From Deltaproteobacteria bacterium (GTDB lineage: Bacteria > Desulfobacterota_B > Binatia > UBA9968): DNA of 5,798 nucleotides. Each line of letters begins with the position of its first letter. Within the stretch, counting starts at the first letter, position 1. The position numbers and the translations under genes were made by a program. Below the pieces are notes generated by a model. It was given only the letters and a program-made list of their open reading frames with translations. It ran no database searches and was not told the origin of the DNA. The DNA is taken from positions 1 through 5,798 of the forward strand of contig VBKY01000377.1 of NCBI GenBank assembly GCA_005879255.1. Reading direction: 5' to 3'. Shown in pieces: positions 1-5,499 of the stretch.

Positions 1-156
1 TATCGCCGATCGGTTGGCGGGCGCAAGCCTCCATTCAATCCCTTATCGACCCAGCGCGCGGAAAGCGCCAAAGTGATTCGACCGGTAAAGATAAAAGAAG
101 TTGCCGACTTCAGCTTCGTCGATCGCGCTCGTAAAGAGCTTGGGTTAACGAAGTAG
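1..156 (+). CDS. C-terminal end of a probable ABC transporter substrate-binding protein (5' end outside window)
   Basis: Reading frame 1 is open from the first base to a TAG at 154-156 and gives 51 residues. The tail ends in a segment reading EVADFSFVDRARKELGL just before the stop. A 'V-x-DFSFV-x-x-A-x-x-ELG' ending is what I associate with periplasmic substrate-binding proteins of the SsuA/TauA/THI5-like class in environmental Proteobacteria-like genomes; this is a family impression, not a domain hit, because the ligand-binding lobes lie outside the window. The codons look genuinely coding. If correct, the protein would bind a small organic solute in the periplasm and deliver it to an ABC permease encoded upstream. 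It converges with the FAH gene, with about 127 bp between the two stop codons. Another extracytoplasmic binding protein or an unrelated enzyme C-terminus is possible. That this is a coding 3' end is likely; the product name is tentative. Confidence 0.5.
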   Translation, partial: YRRSVGGRKPPFNPLSTQRAESAKVIRPVKIKEVADFSFVDRARKELGLTK

Positions 157-259
157 AGGCAGTCGGTGCTGCAAGAAACAAGACCTGACCGCTGTCGCCG
201 ACCCCTGGGCAATCGAGTCGACATCAAAGATGAACTCAGGACAGGCTATTTGGAACGAT

Positions 260-288
260 TTGAACGATTGTTCTGCCTATTGCCTATT
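260..288 (+). repeat. 29-nt direct repeat, copy 1, overlapping the FAH stop codon
   Basis: The segment consists of TTGAACGATT followed by TGCC heptamers (TTCTGCC, TATTGCC). It matches 1248-1276 at 25 of 29 positions in the same orientation. Another GGAACGATT unit lies immediately upstream (252-260). The repeat supplies the FAH stop codon (minus-strand TAG at 284-286). Confidence 0.8.
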
Positions 289-1231
289 TTCGTGGAGCTT
301 TGAAACGATAGTTGGGGTCCGGGTTTATTTTAGGCGCGATGGTGTTGCGGAGGATGCCGATTCCTTCCACGGCGATCTCCACGACGTCACCGGGTTCGAG
401 ATAGCGCGCTGGATAGCCGTTGCGTATCGCCTCGCCGATCGATCCGCCGGTGACCGTGCCGCTGCCGATGACGTCACCGGGAACGATGCGGCTATCGCGC
501 GAGGCGCGCTCGATCATCGCGCCCCAGGTGTGATGCATGAGACCGGCGTCGTTGTCCATCCACTTTGCGCCGTTCACCTTGAGCGAGCAGCGCAGATGCA
601 GCCGGCCGTCGCGGATGAATGGCTCAAGCTCATCGGTCGTGACGATCCAAGGGCCAAGCGAGCTGGCCGAATCTTTTCCTTTGGCCGGCCCGAGACGCGC
701 TTCCATCTCGTCGCGCTGGAGATCGCGGCAGCTCCAGTCATTAAAAATCGTGAACCCGGCAATGTAGGAGAAAGCGTCCGCCTCGGCGATATTGCTGCCT
801 TCCCGGCCGGTGACCGCCGCAAGTTCCAGCTCGTAATCGAGTTGTTCCGAAGCGGACGGGTAGGGCACCGCGTCGTCCGGGCCGAAGATGCAGAGCGGAT
901 TGGAAAAGTAAAATATCGGCAAGCGATACCACGCGTCGGAGAGTTTTCTTGTGCCGCCCGCGCTGGCATGTCCCTCGTACACCATGAAGTCGCGCACCGT
1001 CGGCGGCTGCAAGATCGGCGCGCGCAGCCGCACGCTCGTCAGCGGCACACCCTCAGCGGAGCCTAGAACTGACTTGAGCCTCGTTAGCGGATCGTTCGGC
1101 AGTTCGAGGAGTGCACGGACATCGCGCACCCCGCTCCGCTCGCCAAGCAACGTCGGCACATCGAGCACTTGCTCGTCAACGACGACGCCAGCGCGCGGTC
1201 CATCCCCGCGGTCATAGGTGACTAGCTTCAT
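284..1231 (-). CDS. Fumarylacetoacetate hydrolase (FAH) superfamily protein
   Basis: This is a 315-residue protein of the FAH fold, a cytosolic, divalent-metal-dependent group that cleaves or hydrates beta-diketo and 2-oxo-alkenoic acids from aromatic-ring degradation. An N-terminal cap of about 70 residues (MKLVTYDRGDGPRAGVVVDE) precedes the catalytic domain. Metal-site features are visible: DYELE with E134 and E136, FNDWSCRD with D165, and a K-x-K (184-186) ahead of SLGPW. The late glycine loop GTVTGGS (258-264) is typical of the superfamily. D81 and H88 fall where the early acidic/histidine pair is expected. The length is normal for single-domain bacterial members. The ATG at 1231 has only a weak AGGCG (1237-1241) in front, but the N-terminus is family-like from residue 1. 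The exact substrate (fumarylacetoacetate, acylpyruvate, oxo-heptenedioate) cannot be read from sequence. The gene sits alone between direct repeats and converges with the upstream partial gene. Confidence 0.93.
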   Translation of the reverse strand: MKLVTYDRGDGPRAGVVVDEQVLDVPTLLGERSGVRDVRALLELPNDPLTRLKSVLGSAEGVPLTSVRLRAPILQPPTVRDFMVYEGHASAGGTRKLSDAWYRLPIFYFSNPLCIFGPDDAVPYPSASEQLDYELELAAVTGREGSNIAEADAFSYIAGFTIFNDWSCRDLQRDEMEARLGPAKGKDSASSLGPWIVTTDELEPFIRDGRLHLRCSLKVNGAKWMDNDAGLMHHTWGAMIERASRDSRIVPGDVIGSGTVTGGSIGEAIRNGYPARYLEPGDVVEIAVEGIGILRNTIAPKINPDPNYRFKAPRK

Positions 1232-1247
1232 TCTCGCGCCTATTCGC

Positions 1248-1300
1248 TTGAACGATTCTTCTTCCTATCGCCTCTTGCCTCTTGCCTACTGCCTCGTGCC
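1248..1300 (+). repeat. Direct repeat copy 2 with an extended TGCC heptamer array
   Basis: Positions 1248-1276 match 260-288 at 25 of 29 bases. The copy continues as a seven-base periodic array: TTCTTCC, TATCGCC, TCTTGCC, TCTTGCC, TACTGCC, TCGTGCC (1259-1300). It begins 17 bp upstream of the FAH start codon. The array resembles short tandemly repeated heptamers (STRRs) described in cyanobacteria in design, though not necessarily in origin. Confidence 0.8.
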
Positions 1301-1577
1301 TTTCTTGCTTCTCTCATCCGGTGCTTAAGATTACGCCTGTGGCGACTCGCCTCGCAACCTCGAGGGCGTAGTGGCAACGTGGCGTCTTGATGATGACCCG
1401 CTCTCCGCTATCTTGCCACGGAGAACCGATCAACACGGGCGCCCCGCAGGCGAGCGCCTAACTGGCCGGCACCCTGTGAACCCAAGGTCGCGCTAGCTTA
1501 GCCTAAGAGGCCGAGGCATTTGTGACGGAGAGGTGCGCGCAAGCAAGAAAGTCGAGACGTAGAAGTCTGACCCTCAA
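1301..1577. other. Gene-free stretch upstream of the FAH gene; one protein-like minus-strand segment
   Basis: No intact gene, tRNA or clear promoter is visible. On the minus strand, 1314-1457 is open for 47 residues and looks protein-like (it contains CGAPVLIGSPW and CHYALEVARR), but it has no credible start and is cut off upstream by stops in all frames. I do not recognise it. It could be a decayed gene end or chance. Confidence 0.3.
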
Positions 1578-1580
1578 CCC

Positions 1581-1619
1581 TCCTCATGGTGAGCTGGTCG
1601 AACCGCTTGAACGGTTTGA
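1581..1619 (+). repeat. REP-like palindrome, copy A
   Basis: The core GGTGAGCTGGTCGAACC (1588-1604) has GG and CC arms around TGAGC-n-GTCGAA. It resembles a palindromic family with a TGAGCTTGTCGAA loop that I recall from many unrelated bacterial genomes; copy B is at 2915-2940. The 3' part can also fold as TCGAACCG (1598-1605)/CGGTTTGA (1612-1619) with one G-U pair and a six-base loop. Confidence 0.5.
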
Positions 1620-1644
1620 GCGCAACCGTTGATGCGGTTGGCGC
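1620..1644 (+). other. Stem-loop GCGCAACCG / CGGTTGGCGC
   Basis: Arms at 1620-1628 and 1635-1644 pair over nine base pairs with one bulged G, around the loop TTGATG. The hairpin directly abuts copy A of the REP-like palindrome. There is no T-tract, so it is not a standard intrinsic terminator. Confidence 0.45.
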
Positions 1645-1661
1645 GCGGCATCGCTTGCCTT

Positions 1662-1701
1662 CTTAGCGCTTGTGTTTCAACGCAAAAAAACGAGCGCTAA
1701 G
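1662..1701 (+). other. Long hairpin, perfect 9-bp arms CTTAGCGCT / AGCGCTAAG
   Basis: CTTAGCGCT (1662-1670) and AGCGCTAAG (1693-1701) are exact inverted repeats separated by 22 bases. The stem can extend inwards through T-G, G-C and T-A pairs, then past one mismatch through three T-A pairs, leaving the loop CAACGCAA. The hairpin ends about 35 bp before the first recognisable ku sequence. It may mark an old insertion or deletion boundary, or an imperfect terminator. Confidence 0.5.
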
Positions 1702-1736
1702 CCTCTACGCCACGCTATTTATCCAATCCTATATCG

Positions 1737-2035
1737 CTGAATAACACCTTGCGCTGGTCCGACCCGAGGCCTGCACGCAAGAACTAGAACTCGGCCGAGG
1801 TCTGATCGAGAAACTATCGTCTGAAGGCTTCGAGCCAGAAAGCTACCGCGATGAGTATCGAGATCGCGTCCTGGCGATAATCGATGAGAAAATGAAAGGG
1901 CAGGAAATTACCGTCCCGCCAAACGCACCGGCACCCGGCCATGTCATCGATTTAATGGCGGCTCTAAAAGAGAGTATGCGGACAGCGCAGCGTGGAAAGA
2001 AGAGAACCGAAGAGAGAAAACGCAAAAAGGCGTAA
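1737..2035 (+). pseudogene. ku: Remnant of a ku gene (C-terminal part of bacterial Ku, NHEJ end-binding protein)
   Basis: From 1781 to the TAA at 2033-2035 an open frame reads as the C-terminal region of bacterial Ku: ELELGRGLIEKLS, then SYRDEYRDRVLAIIDEK, KGQEITVPP and VIDLMAALKES, ending in a Lys/Arg-rich tail (QRGKKRTEERKRKKA). This helical region and basic tail follow the DNA-encircling core, which binds double-strand ends and recruits LigD in non-homologous end joining. Just upstream, in a different frame (1737-1763), lies LNNTLRWSD, matching the Ku motif that normally precedes this region by roughly 15-20 residues; here only about six codons separate them and the frame shifts. The remaining roughly 200 N-terminal residues are absent, and there is no start codon with a ribosome site. 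The surviving 3' part has no internal stop, so decay may be recent. I see no ligD-like sequence nearby. The family assignment is firm; pseudogene status follows from the missing core and the frameshift. Confidence 0.85.
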
Positions 2036-2715
2036 TCGCCGTTTGCTTTACAATTCTTTAGTCCAAATAACCGACAACTCACGAAGAGGACCAAATAGAT
2101 ATACAGCCCAAGGTCACCGCCCAAAATCAACATCCATTCCATCTCAAGAAAAATCTTCAAAACCATTAGTCCCCGTCTTGTCCCGGGCGACTTAGATCCG
2201 CGAAGTCCCTTTTCTTTTATCCAATGAAGCTGCTTCAACACGCAAGATACCCGCTCGCCTGAATTGGCAACAATGCTGAGGCAGGAAATTAAAACAAAGG
2301 TGAGTTAGACGAGGTGAGTCACCGTGCCCCAGCAAAAGCAGGTATGAGCACGCGTTGTACCGTTAGGATCGAAGGCACTTTGGAGAGATTGGGTCAATGT
2401 ATGGAAAGCTGAAGTCTCAAACGTGGGGCGGCAATTTTGCCCGCAAATCTTTAGGAAACGTAAACCAGTCATATTTCACACTAGAGGTTTTTCCGCCCAA
2501 ACAGGCCAGCGGGCAGGACAATAGCTGAATAGGCGCACTCCAACCGCTATGGTTCGGTCCCTCGGGATCACGGCAATCAGGCAAAGAAACCTGCGGAAAT
2601 GTAACTCGAAGGTGTGCTAGACGCTCAGGAAACTAGATTGGCAGCCAGGACAGTTTGCAGCGATATTTTGCCCAACGGAAGCAACAGCCGAAGCCTCATA
2701 CTAGCGACATCCTAA
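2036..2715. other. Gene-free stretch between the ku remnant and the inverted-repeat element
   Basis: About 680 bp with no recognisable gene on either strand. Open frames are short and lack family-like motifs. The only structure seen is a small palindrome, GGTGA-g-TCACC (2313-2323). The base composition is more AT-rich than in the FAH gene, consistent with decayed or non-coding DNA. Confidence 0.5.
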
Positions 2716-2760
2716 CGGTGGTTCAAAGGTTCAAGGTTCAAAAGTTCAAGGTCAGATTCG
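2716..2760 (+). repeat. Left inverted arm, four GTTCAA units
   Basis: The sequence is CGGTG followed by four GTTCAA units spaced seven or eight bases apart, then GGTCAGATTCG. Its reverse complement recurs at 3021-3050 with two fewer units. Confidence 0.85.
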
Positions 2761-2914
2761 AATGCGGAACTTCCATCTGTTGAGAATTCTCGGAGTTAAT
2801 TTTCGAATCCTTATCCGACACGCACGTGAATTGAGTAAATTTGTTTAGATTCGCCGAGGACACGACCTACGTACCTGAGGTTTGGTGTCGGGATTGGTCG
2901 GAGTCAAGACTGCC

Positions 2915-2940
2915 CGTTCGTCCTCAGCCTGGCGAAGGAC
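2915..2940 (+). repeat. REP-like palindrome, copy B
   Basis: The core CCTCAGCCTGGCGAAGG (2922-2938) has GTCC/GGAC arms (2920-2923 and 2937-2940) around a 13-base loop. It has the same layout as copy A at 1588-1604, but the arms are CC/GG instead of GG/CC, so pairing is kept although the bases are swapped. On the minus strand it is followed by CTCTTTAGGAGTCC, towards a GTTGAAAAAC motif at about 2951-2965. Confidence 0.55.
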
Positions 2941-3020
2941 TCCTAAAGAGTTTTTCAACAACCTGTCTACTTGCGACTCGGCTTCTTTCCGACCTTTGTT
3001 AGCGCTCAGATGCCGATCAA

Positions 3021-3050
3021 CGAATCTGGACCTTGAACTTTGAACCACCG
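3021..3050 (-). repeat. Right inverted arm, two GTTCAA units
   Basis: The reverse complement reads CGGTGGTTCAAAGTTCAAGG, then TCCAGATTCG. It matches the left arm apart from two missing heptamers and one extra C. It ends 78 bp before the amidohydrolase start codon. Confidence 0.85.
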
Positions 3051-3115
3051 CAACGGTCGAAAACCGATGATTTCGCAGTTTGGTTCGGAATGATATTTAG
3101 CGTATAGGGCCAGTC

Positions 3116-3121
3116 AAGGAG
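3116..3121 (+). promoter_or_regulatory. Ribosome binding site AAGGAG of the amidohydrolase gene
   Basis: AAGGAG lies seven bases before the ATG at 3129 and fixes that start. A weak promoter, TTGGTT (3080-3085) and TATAGG (3103-3108) with a 17-bp spacer, lies upstream; it matches consensus poorly. Confidence 0.8.
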
Positions 3122-3128
3122 AAAATCG

Positions 3129-4307
3129 ATGTGGAATGGATACAAGGTCGTCGACGCCGACGCGCATATGCACGAGCCTCAAGACATGTGGGAGAAATAC
3201 GTGGAGCCGAATTATCGGCCGCAAGCTCCGAAAGTCGCTTACATGAACGGCACGTTCATGGTTTACGAGCCGGACGGCAAAATCATCACGAAAGATGAAA
3301 AGCAGGTGAAAGGCCCTCCGCAGCAGTCATTCCGTATTATGGAGGAAAAATATGGCGAAGCCTTCCGAACGTGGTGGGCGCCCGAGACTCGGATCAAGGA
3401 CATGGATCGATACGGTTGGGACATACAGGTGCTTTTGCCGACCGGCAGCAACGGCAACTTCGGTTGTTCTGTGGCCCTGAAAGACGCTGATCTAGGCGCC
3501 GCACTGTGCCGCGCCTATAACAATTGGGCGCACGATTACTGCAGCGTCGACTCCAAGCGACTCAAGTTTATCGCTGTTGTTCCGGGCGCTGACGTCAATG
3601 CGATAGTGAAAGAAGCGAAACGAGCGGTGGAAACACTCGGCGCGGTCTCGATCAGAAATCCGTTGTTGCCGGAGGGTAAATGGTTGCACGAGAGGGAATA
3701 TGACGCTCTCTGGCAGCTCGCATGTGATTTGGATTTTCCCATCGCAGTCCACGGTGAATACCGCTATCGAGTCCAACCCTTTCGCGGCTTTCGCGTTGTC
3801 GAGCAAAGCGGCTCGGGCAGCGACGGGGTTCATGACTTTCAAGCGTTACGAGGAGTCGATCATGCGCTCGGGTTTCCTTGCGATAACATGGCAACCCTGG
3901 GCCATTTTATTTTTACGGGGATACTGGAGCGATTTCCCAAACTGCGTCTTGCGATTCTCGAATCCAACGCCGGCTGGCTACCGTTTTGGCTTGGACGGAT
4001 GGACGTGCACTCGCATGGTCGCTACAGCATTATGGGTAAACCAAAAAACATCTCCATGCTTCCGAGCGAGTATTTCATCCGCCAATGCGCGGCCTCTTGC
4101 GACAGTGATGAAAGCGCTTTGGCGTATGCGGTGGACCGTTTAAAGGGCGACTGCATCGTTTGGAACACCGACTATCCCCATCTTGACGGTATAGAGCCGG
4201 CGAAAGCGCTACCCGAATTCTATGCTCAGCCAATTGCGGATGAAGCTAAGCGAAAGATCCTCTGGGACAACGCCGTCAAGCTTTATGGACAACGACTCGT
4301 GATGTGA
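3129..4307 (+). CDS. Amidohydrolase-2 family metal-dependent hydrolase/decarboxylase
   Basis: This 392-residue cytosolic TIM-barrel enzyme belongs to the amidohydrolase-2 (ACMSD-like) group, whose members hydrolyse or decarboxylate small, often aromatic, acids using a bound metal. The N-terminus carries VDADAHMHEP (8-17), with D11, H13 and E16 in the position of the usual first-strand metal motif. Further ligands or conserved positions are H208 in FPIAVHGE, H259 in LGHF, the signature ILERFPKLRLAILESNAGW (265-283) and the late acid D348 in WNTDYPHLDG. The length is normal and no signal peptide is seen. The start is supported by AAGGAG seven bases upstream. The gene appears monocistronic: the inverted-repeat element ends 78 bp before it and a 188-bp gap follows. 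The substrate cannot be assigned; related proteins are often annotated only as 'amidohydrolase'. An overlapping open frame (3700-4143, +) is a shadow. Confidence 0.93.
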   Translation: MWNGYKVVDADAHMHEPQDMWEKYVEPNYRPQAPKVAYMNGTFMVYEPDGKIITKDEKQVKGPPQQSFRIMEEKYGEAFRTWWAPETRIKDMDRYGWDIQVLLPTGSNGNFGCSVALKDADLGAALCRAYNNWAHDYCSVDSKRLKFIAVVPGADVNAIVKEAKRAVETLGAVSIRNPLLPEGKWLHEREYDALWQLACDLDFPIAVHGEYRYRVQPFRGFRVVEQSGSGSDGVHDFQALRGVDHALGFPCDNMATLGHFIFTGILERFPKLRLAILESNAGWLPFWLGRMDVHSHGRYSIMGKPKNISMLPSEYFIRQCAASCDSDESALAYAVDRLKGDCIVWNTDYPHLDGIEPAKALPEFYAQPIADEAKRKILWDNAVKLYGQRLVM

Positions 4308-4481
4308 ATTGTTTCGGACTTTCATGAGGAAATCAGAGATTGGGATGGATGAAACAGACACCTGCTGCTCATCCGCCTTCGCATCGGCTCGATAACGATC
4401 TAATCGTCGGGTTGAGCGCGGATACCGTCGATTTTCGGAACTATTGGCGGTAATAGTGGTGCTAAGTATTGACGGACAAGC

Positions 4482-4487
4482 AAGGAG
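4482..4487 (+). promoter_or_regulatory. Ribosome binding site AAGGAG deciding the GFA start
   Basis: AAGGAG is eight bases before the ATG at 4496. An in-frame TTG at 4469 lies upstream of this site and would put it inside the coding region, so 4496 is the better start. Confidence 0.8.
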
Positions 4488-4495
4488 TAAAAACT

Positions 4496-4915
4496 ATGGC
4501 TACTTTATTTACGGGAGGCTGCCTTTGCGGTCGGGTGCGCTACGAATGTTCCGCCGAACCGTTTTTTATGGGTAATTGCCACTGCCGCGATTGCCAGAAG
4601 GCAACCGGGGGTGCGTATGAGCCGGACATCGGACTGCCGGCCGCAGCGCTAAAGGTCACGGGTGCGGTTAAGTATTACGACAGTAAAGCAGACAGTGGTA
4701 ATACGTTGAGCCGCGGTTTTTGCCCGGAGTGCGGTGCGAGTTTGTTCGGAAAAACTAGCGCTATGCCGGACCTCGCGATGATCACGGCCGGGAGCCTCGA
4801 TGACCCGAGCCTTTATAAGCCGACCTTGGATATCTTCACAGCCAGCGCTCAGCCTTGGGATCACATGAATCCGGCGCTGGCCAAATTTCCAAAAATGCCG
4901 CCGATCGCGGGATAG
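4496..4915 (+). CDS. GFA family zinc-binding protein (glutathione-dependent formaldehyde-activating enzyme-like)
   Basis: This is a 139-residue protein of the GFA/CENP-V fold, a small cytosolic zinc-binding domain first described for S-hydroxymethylglutathione synthase; most bacterial members have unknown function. The cysteine pattern is complete: GGCLCG (C9, C11), NCHCRDCQKATGG (C28, C30, C33) and FCPECGASLF (C76, C79), giving the structural and catalytic zinc sites expected. The tail (SAQPWDHM, then FPKMPP) also fits the family. The ATG is preferred over an in-frame TTG 27 bases upstream because of the well-placed AAGGAG and because family proteins begin near the GGC-x-CG motif. It follows the amidohydrolase by 188 bp and converges with the cupin gene 40 bp downstream, so it is probably transcribed alone. 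A true formaldehyde role is unproven: no formaldehyde dehydrogenase gene is in the window. Confidence 0.93.
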   Translation: MATLFTGGCLCGRVRYECSAEPFFMGNCHCRDCQKATGGAYEPDIGLPAAALKVTGAVKYYDSKADSGNTLSRGFCPECGASLFGKTSAMPDLAMITAGSLDDPSLYKPTLDIFTASAQPWDHMNPALAKFPKMPPIAG

Positions 4916-4941
4916 GTGGAGCGAGTCAACAGCGTTCCGCC
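4915..4941. terminator. Stem-loop in the convergent gap between the GFA and cupin genes
   Basis: GGTGGAGCG (4915-4923) pairs with CGTTCCGCC (4933-4941) over nine positions including two G-U pairs, with the loop AGTCAACAG. It starts at the last base of the GFA stop codon. There is no T-tract on either strand, so intrinsic termination is uncertain. Confidence 0.3.
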
Positions 4942-4955
4942 ACGTCTCCGCCTTA

Positions 4956-5435
4956 TCACAACTTAGCCGCCGCCTCTTTCTCCTCCTCCGTAGCCTCACG
5001 CCCCGGCCTCGGTCCGCGGCTCCTTTGCGCATCGGTGTACGGAGCGAAGTTCACACGATGGACATCTTTTATGGAAGAGTCTCGGCTGGTGATGTGGTAA
5101 ACCTCCAGGGACTCTTCCTCTTTGTTATCGAACCAGTAAGGAACTCCTTTCGGTATGGCGACACCTTCGCCGGGCCCAAGCTCGGCGACCAGGACATCGT
5201 TCATGCCGTAAAATCTCGCCCTTCCCTTCAGCACAATCCAGACCGACTCTACATCAGGATGCGCGTGGAGATTGTTCTCGCCGCCGTTCTTGTCGACTCT
5301 CATTAGGCCAACGGAGAGGTTTCCAGCACGCAAGCGGAACGGGCTGCTCCACTTGCCTCTACTCGGGTCTGACGACACGTCTATTTGTTGCTGCCGTGCC
5401 ACGGTGATCCCTGCTATCTTGTTCGGCTGTGCCAT
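4956..5435 (-). CDS. Small cupin domain protein
   Basis: This 159-residue single-domain cupin beta-barrel is probably cytosolic and metal-binding. Cupin motif 1 is clear: GGENNLHAHPDVESVWIVLKG (51-71), with ligands H57, H59 and E63. Motif 2 is GEGVAIPKGVPYWFDN (89-104), in which Tyr100 stands where the usual third histidine would be. The C-terminus (141-159) is charged and Glu/Lys/Ala-rich (EATEEEKEAAAKL), probably a short helix outside the barrel. The start is firm: an AAAGGAGGTG ribosome site lies ten bases upstream. Such proteins can be dioxygenases, isomerases or sensors of small molecules, and no activity can be assigned here. The gene converges with the GFA gene and has its own candidate promoter at 5471-5499. 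Confidence 0.92.
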   Translation of the reverse strand: MAQPNKIAGITVARQQQIDVSSDPSRGKWSSPFRLRAGNLSVGLMRVDKNGGENNLHAHPDVESVWIVLKGRARFYGMNDVLVAELGPGEGVAIPKGVPYWFDNKEEESLEVYHITSRDSSIKDVHRVNFAPYTDAQRSRGPRPGREATEEEKEAAAKL

Positions 5436-5445
5436 TTCCGCTTTA

Positions 5446-5455
5446 CACCTCCTTT
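5446..5455 (-). promoter_or_regulatory. Ribosome binding site AAAGGAGGTG of the cupin gene
   Basis: The minus strand reads AAAGGAGGTG, a nearly full complement of the 16S rRNA 3' end, ten bases before the ATG at 5435. It is the strongest ribosome site in the window and suggests high translation. Confidence 0.88.
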
Positions 5456-5470
5456 GATTAGCTGACCGGA

Positions 5471-5499
5471 GCTATATTCACCAACCGGCGATTCGTCAA
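5471..5499 (-). promoter_or_regulatory. Candidate sigma-70-type promoter of the cupin gene
   Basis: On the minus strand, TTGACG (5494-5499, five of six to consensus) and TATAGC (5471-5476, four of six) are separated by exactly 17 bases. Transcription would begin near 5464, leaving a leader of about 30 bases with the ribosome site inside. The spacer holds one copy of a ten-base direct repeat (5479-5488). Confidence 0.5.

Larger units (their letters stand above)
2716..3050. mobile_element. 335-bp non-coding element with inverted termini (MITE-like candidate)
   Basis: The left end 2716-2760 and the right end 3021-3050 are inverted copies: both run CGGTGGTTCAA, then GTTCAA heptamers, then AGGTC and AGATTCG. 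The left arm carries two extra heptamers (15 nt) and the right arm one extra C; otherwise they agree. Inside lie a REP-like palindrome (2915-2940) and a minus-strand GGTTGTTGAAAAAC motif. No protein is encoded. AACGGT occurs just outside or overlapping each end (2714-2719 and 3052-3057) and could be a target duplication, but the fit is imprecise. Small size, no gene and inverted termini fit a non-autonomous element. Independent repeat tracts in opposite orientation are the alternative. Confidence 0.45.

Noticed and set aside
230..1066. Long plus-strand open frame (278 codons) opposite the FAH gene
   Set aside because: It is antisense to a clear FAH-family protein and its translation resembles no family; shadow frame of a GC-rich gene.
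1843..2241. Minus-strand 132-codon open frame with a hydrophobic stretch
   Set aside because: Its C-terminal half is antisense to the recognisable ku remnant, there is no ribosome site, and the hydrophobic run comes from AT-rich non-coding DNA.
2397..2528. 43-codon plus-strand open frame with a GGAG 11 bases upstream
   Set aside because: Too short, no family resemblance, and the ribosome site is weak and rather distant; chance is sufficient.
2544..2580. GGTTCGGTCCCTCGGGATCAC, resembling a tRNA T-arm
   Set aside because: No acceptor, D-arm or anticodon stem could be arranged around it.
2845..3048. Minus-strand 67-codon open frame containing LLKNSLGVLRQAEDERAVL
   Set aside because: It starts inside the right inverted arm and reads through the REP-like palindrome; such peptides are typical spurious translations of dispersed repeats.
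3700..4143. Overlapping +1 frame in the amidohydrolase, considered as a sign of compensating frameshifts around residues 216-245
   Set aside because: The main frame stays open with good codons and continues into conserved DHALGFPCDNM and ILERFP motifs, so no frameshift is needed.
4347..4374. GGATGA / TCATCC inverted repeat after the amidohydrolase gene as a terminator
   Set aside because: Only six pairs with a 16-base loop and no T-tract.
4469..4495. TTG-initiated N-terminal extension of the GFA protein
   Set aside because: The AAGGAG at 4482-4487 lies inside this extension and is ideally placed for the ATG at 4496.
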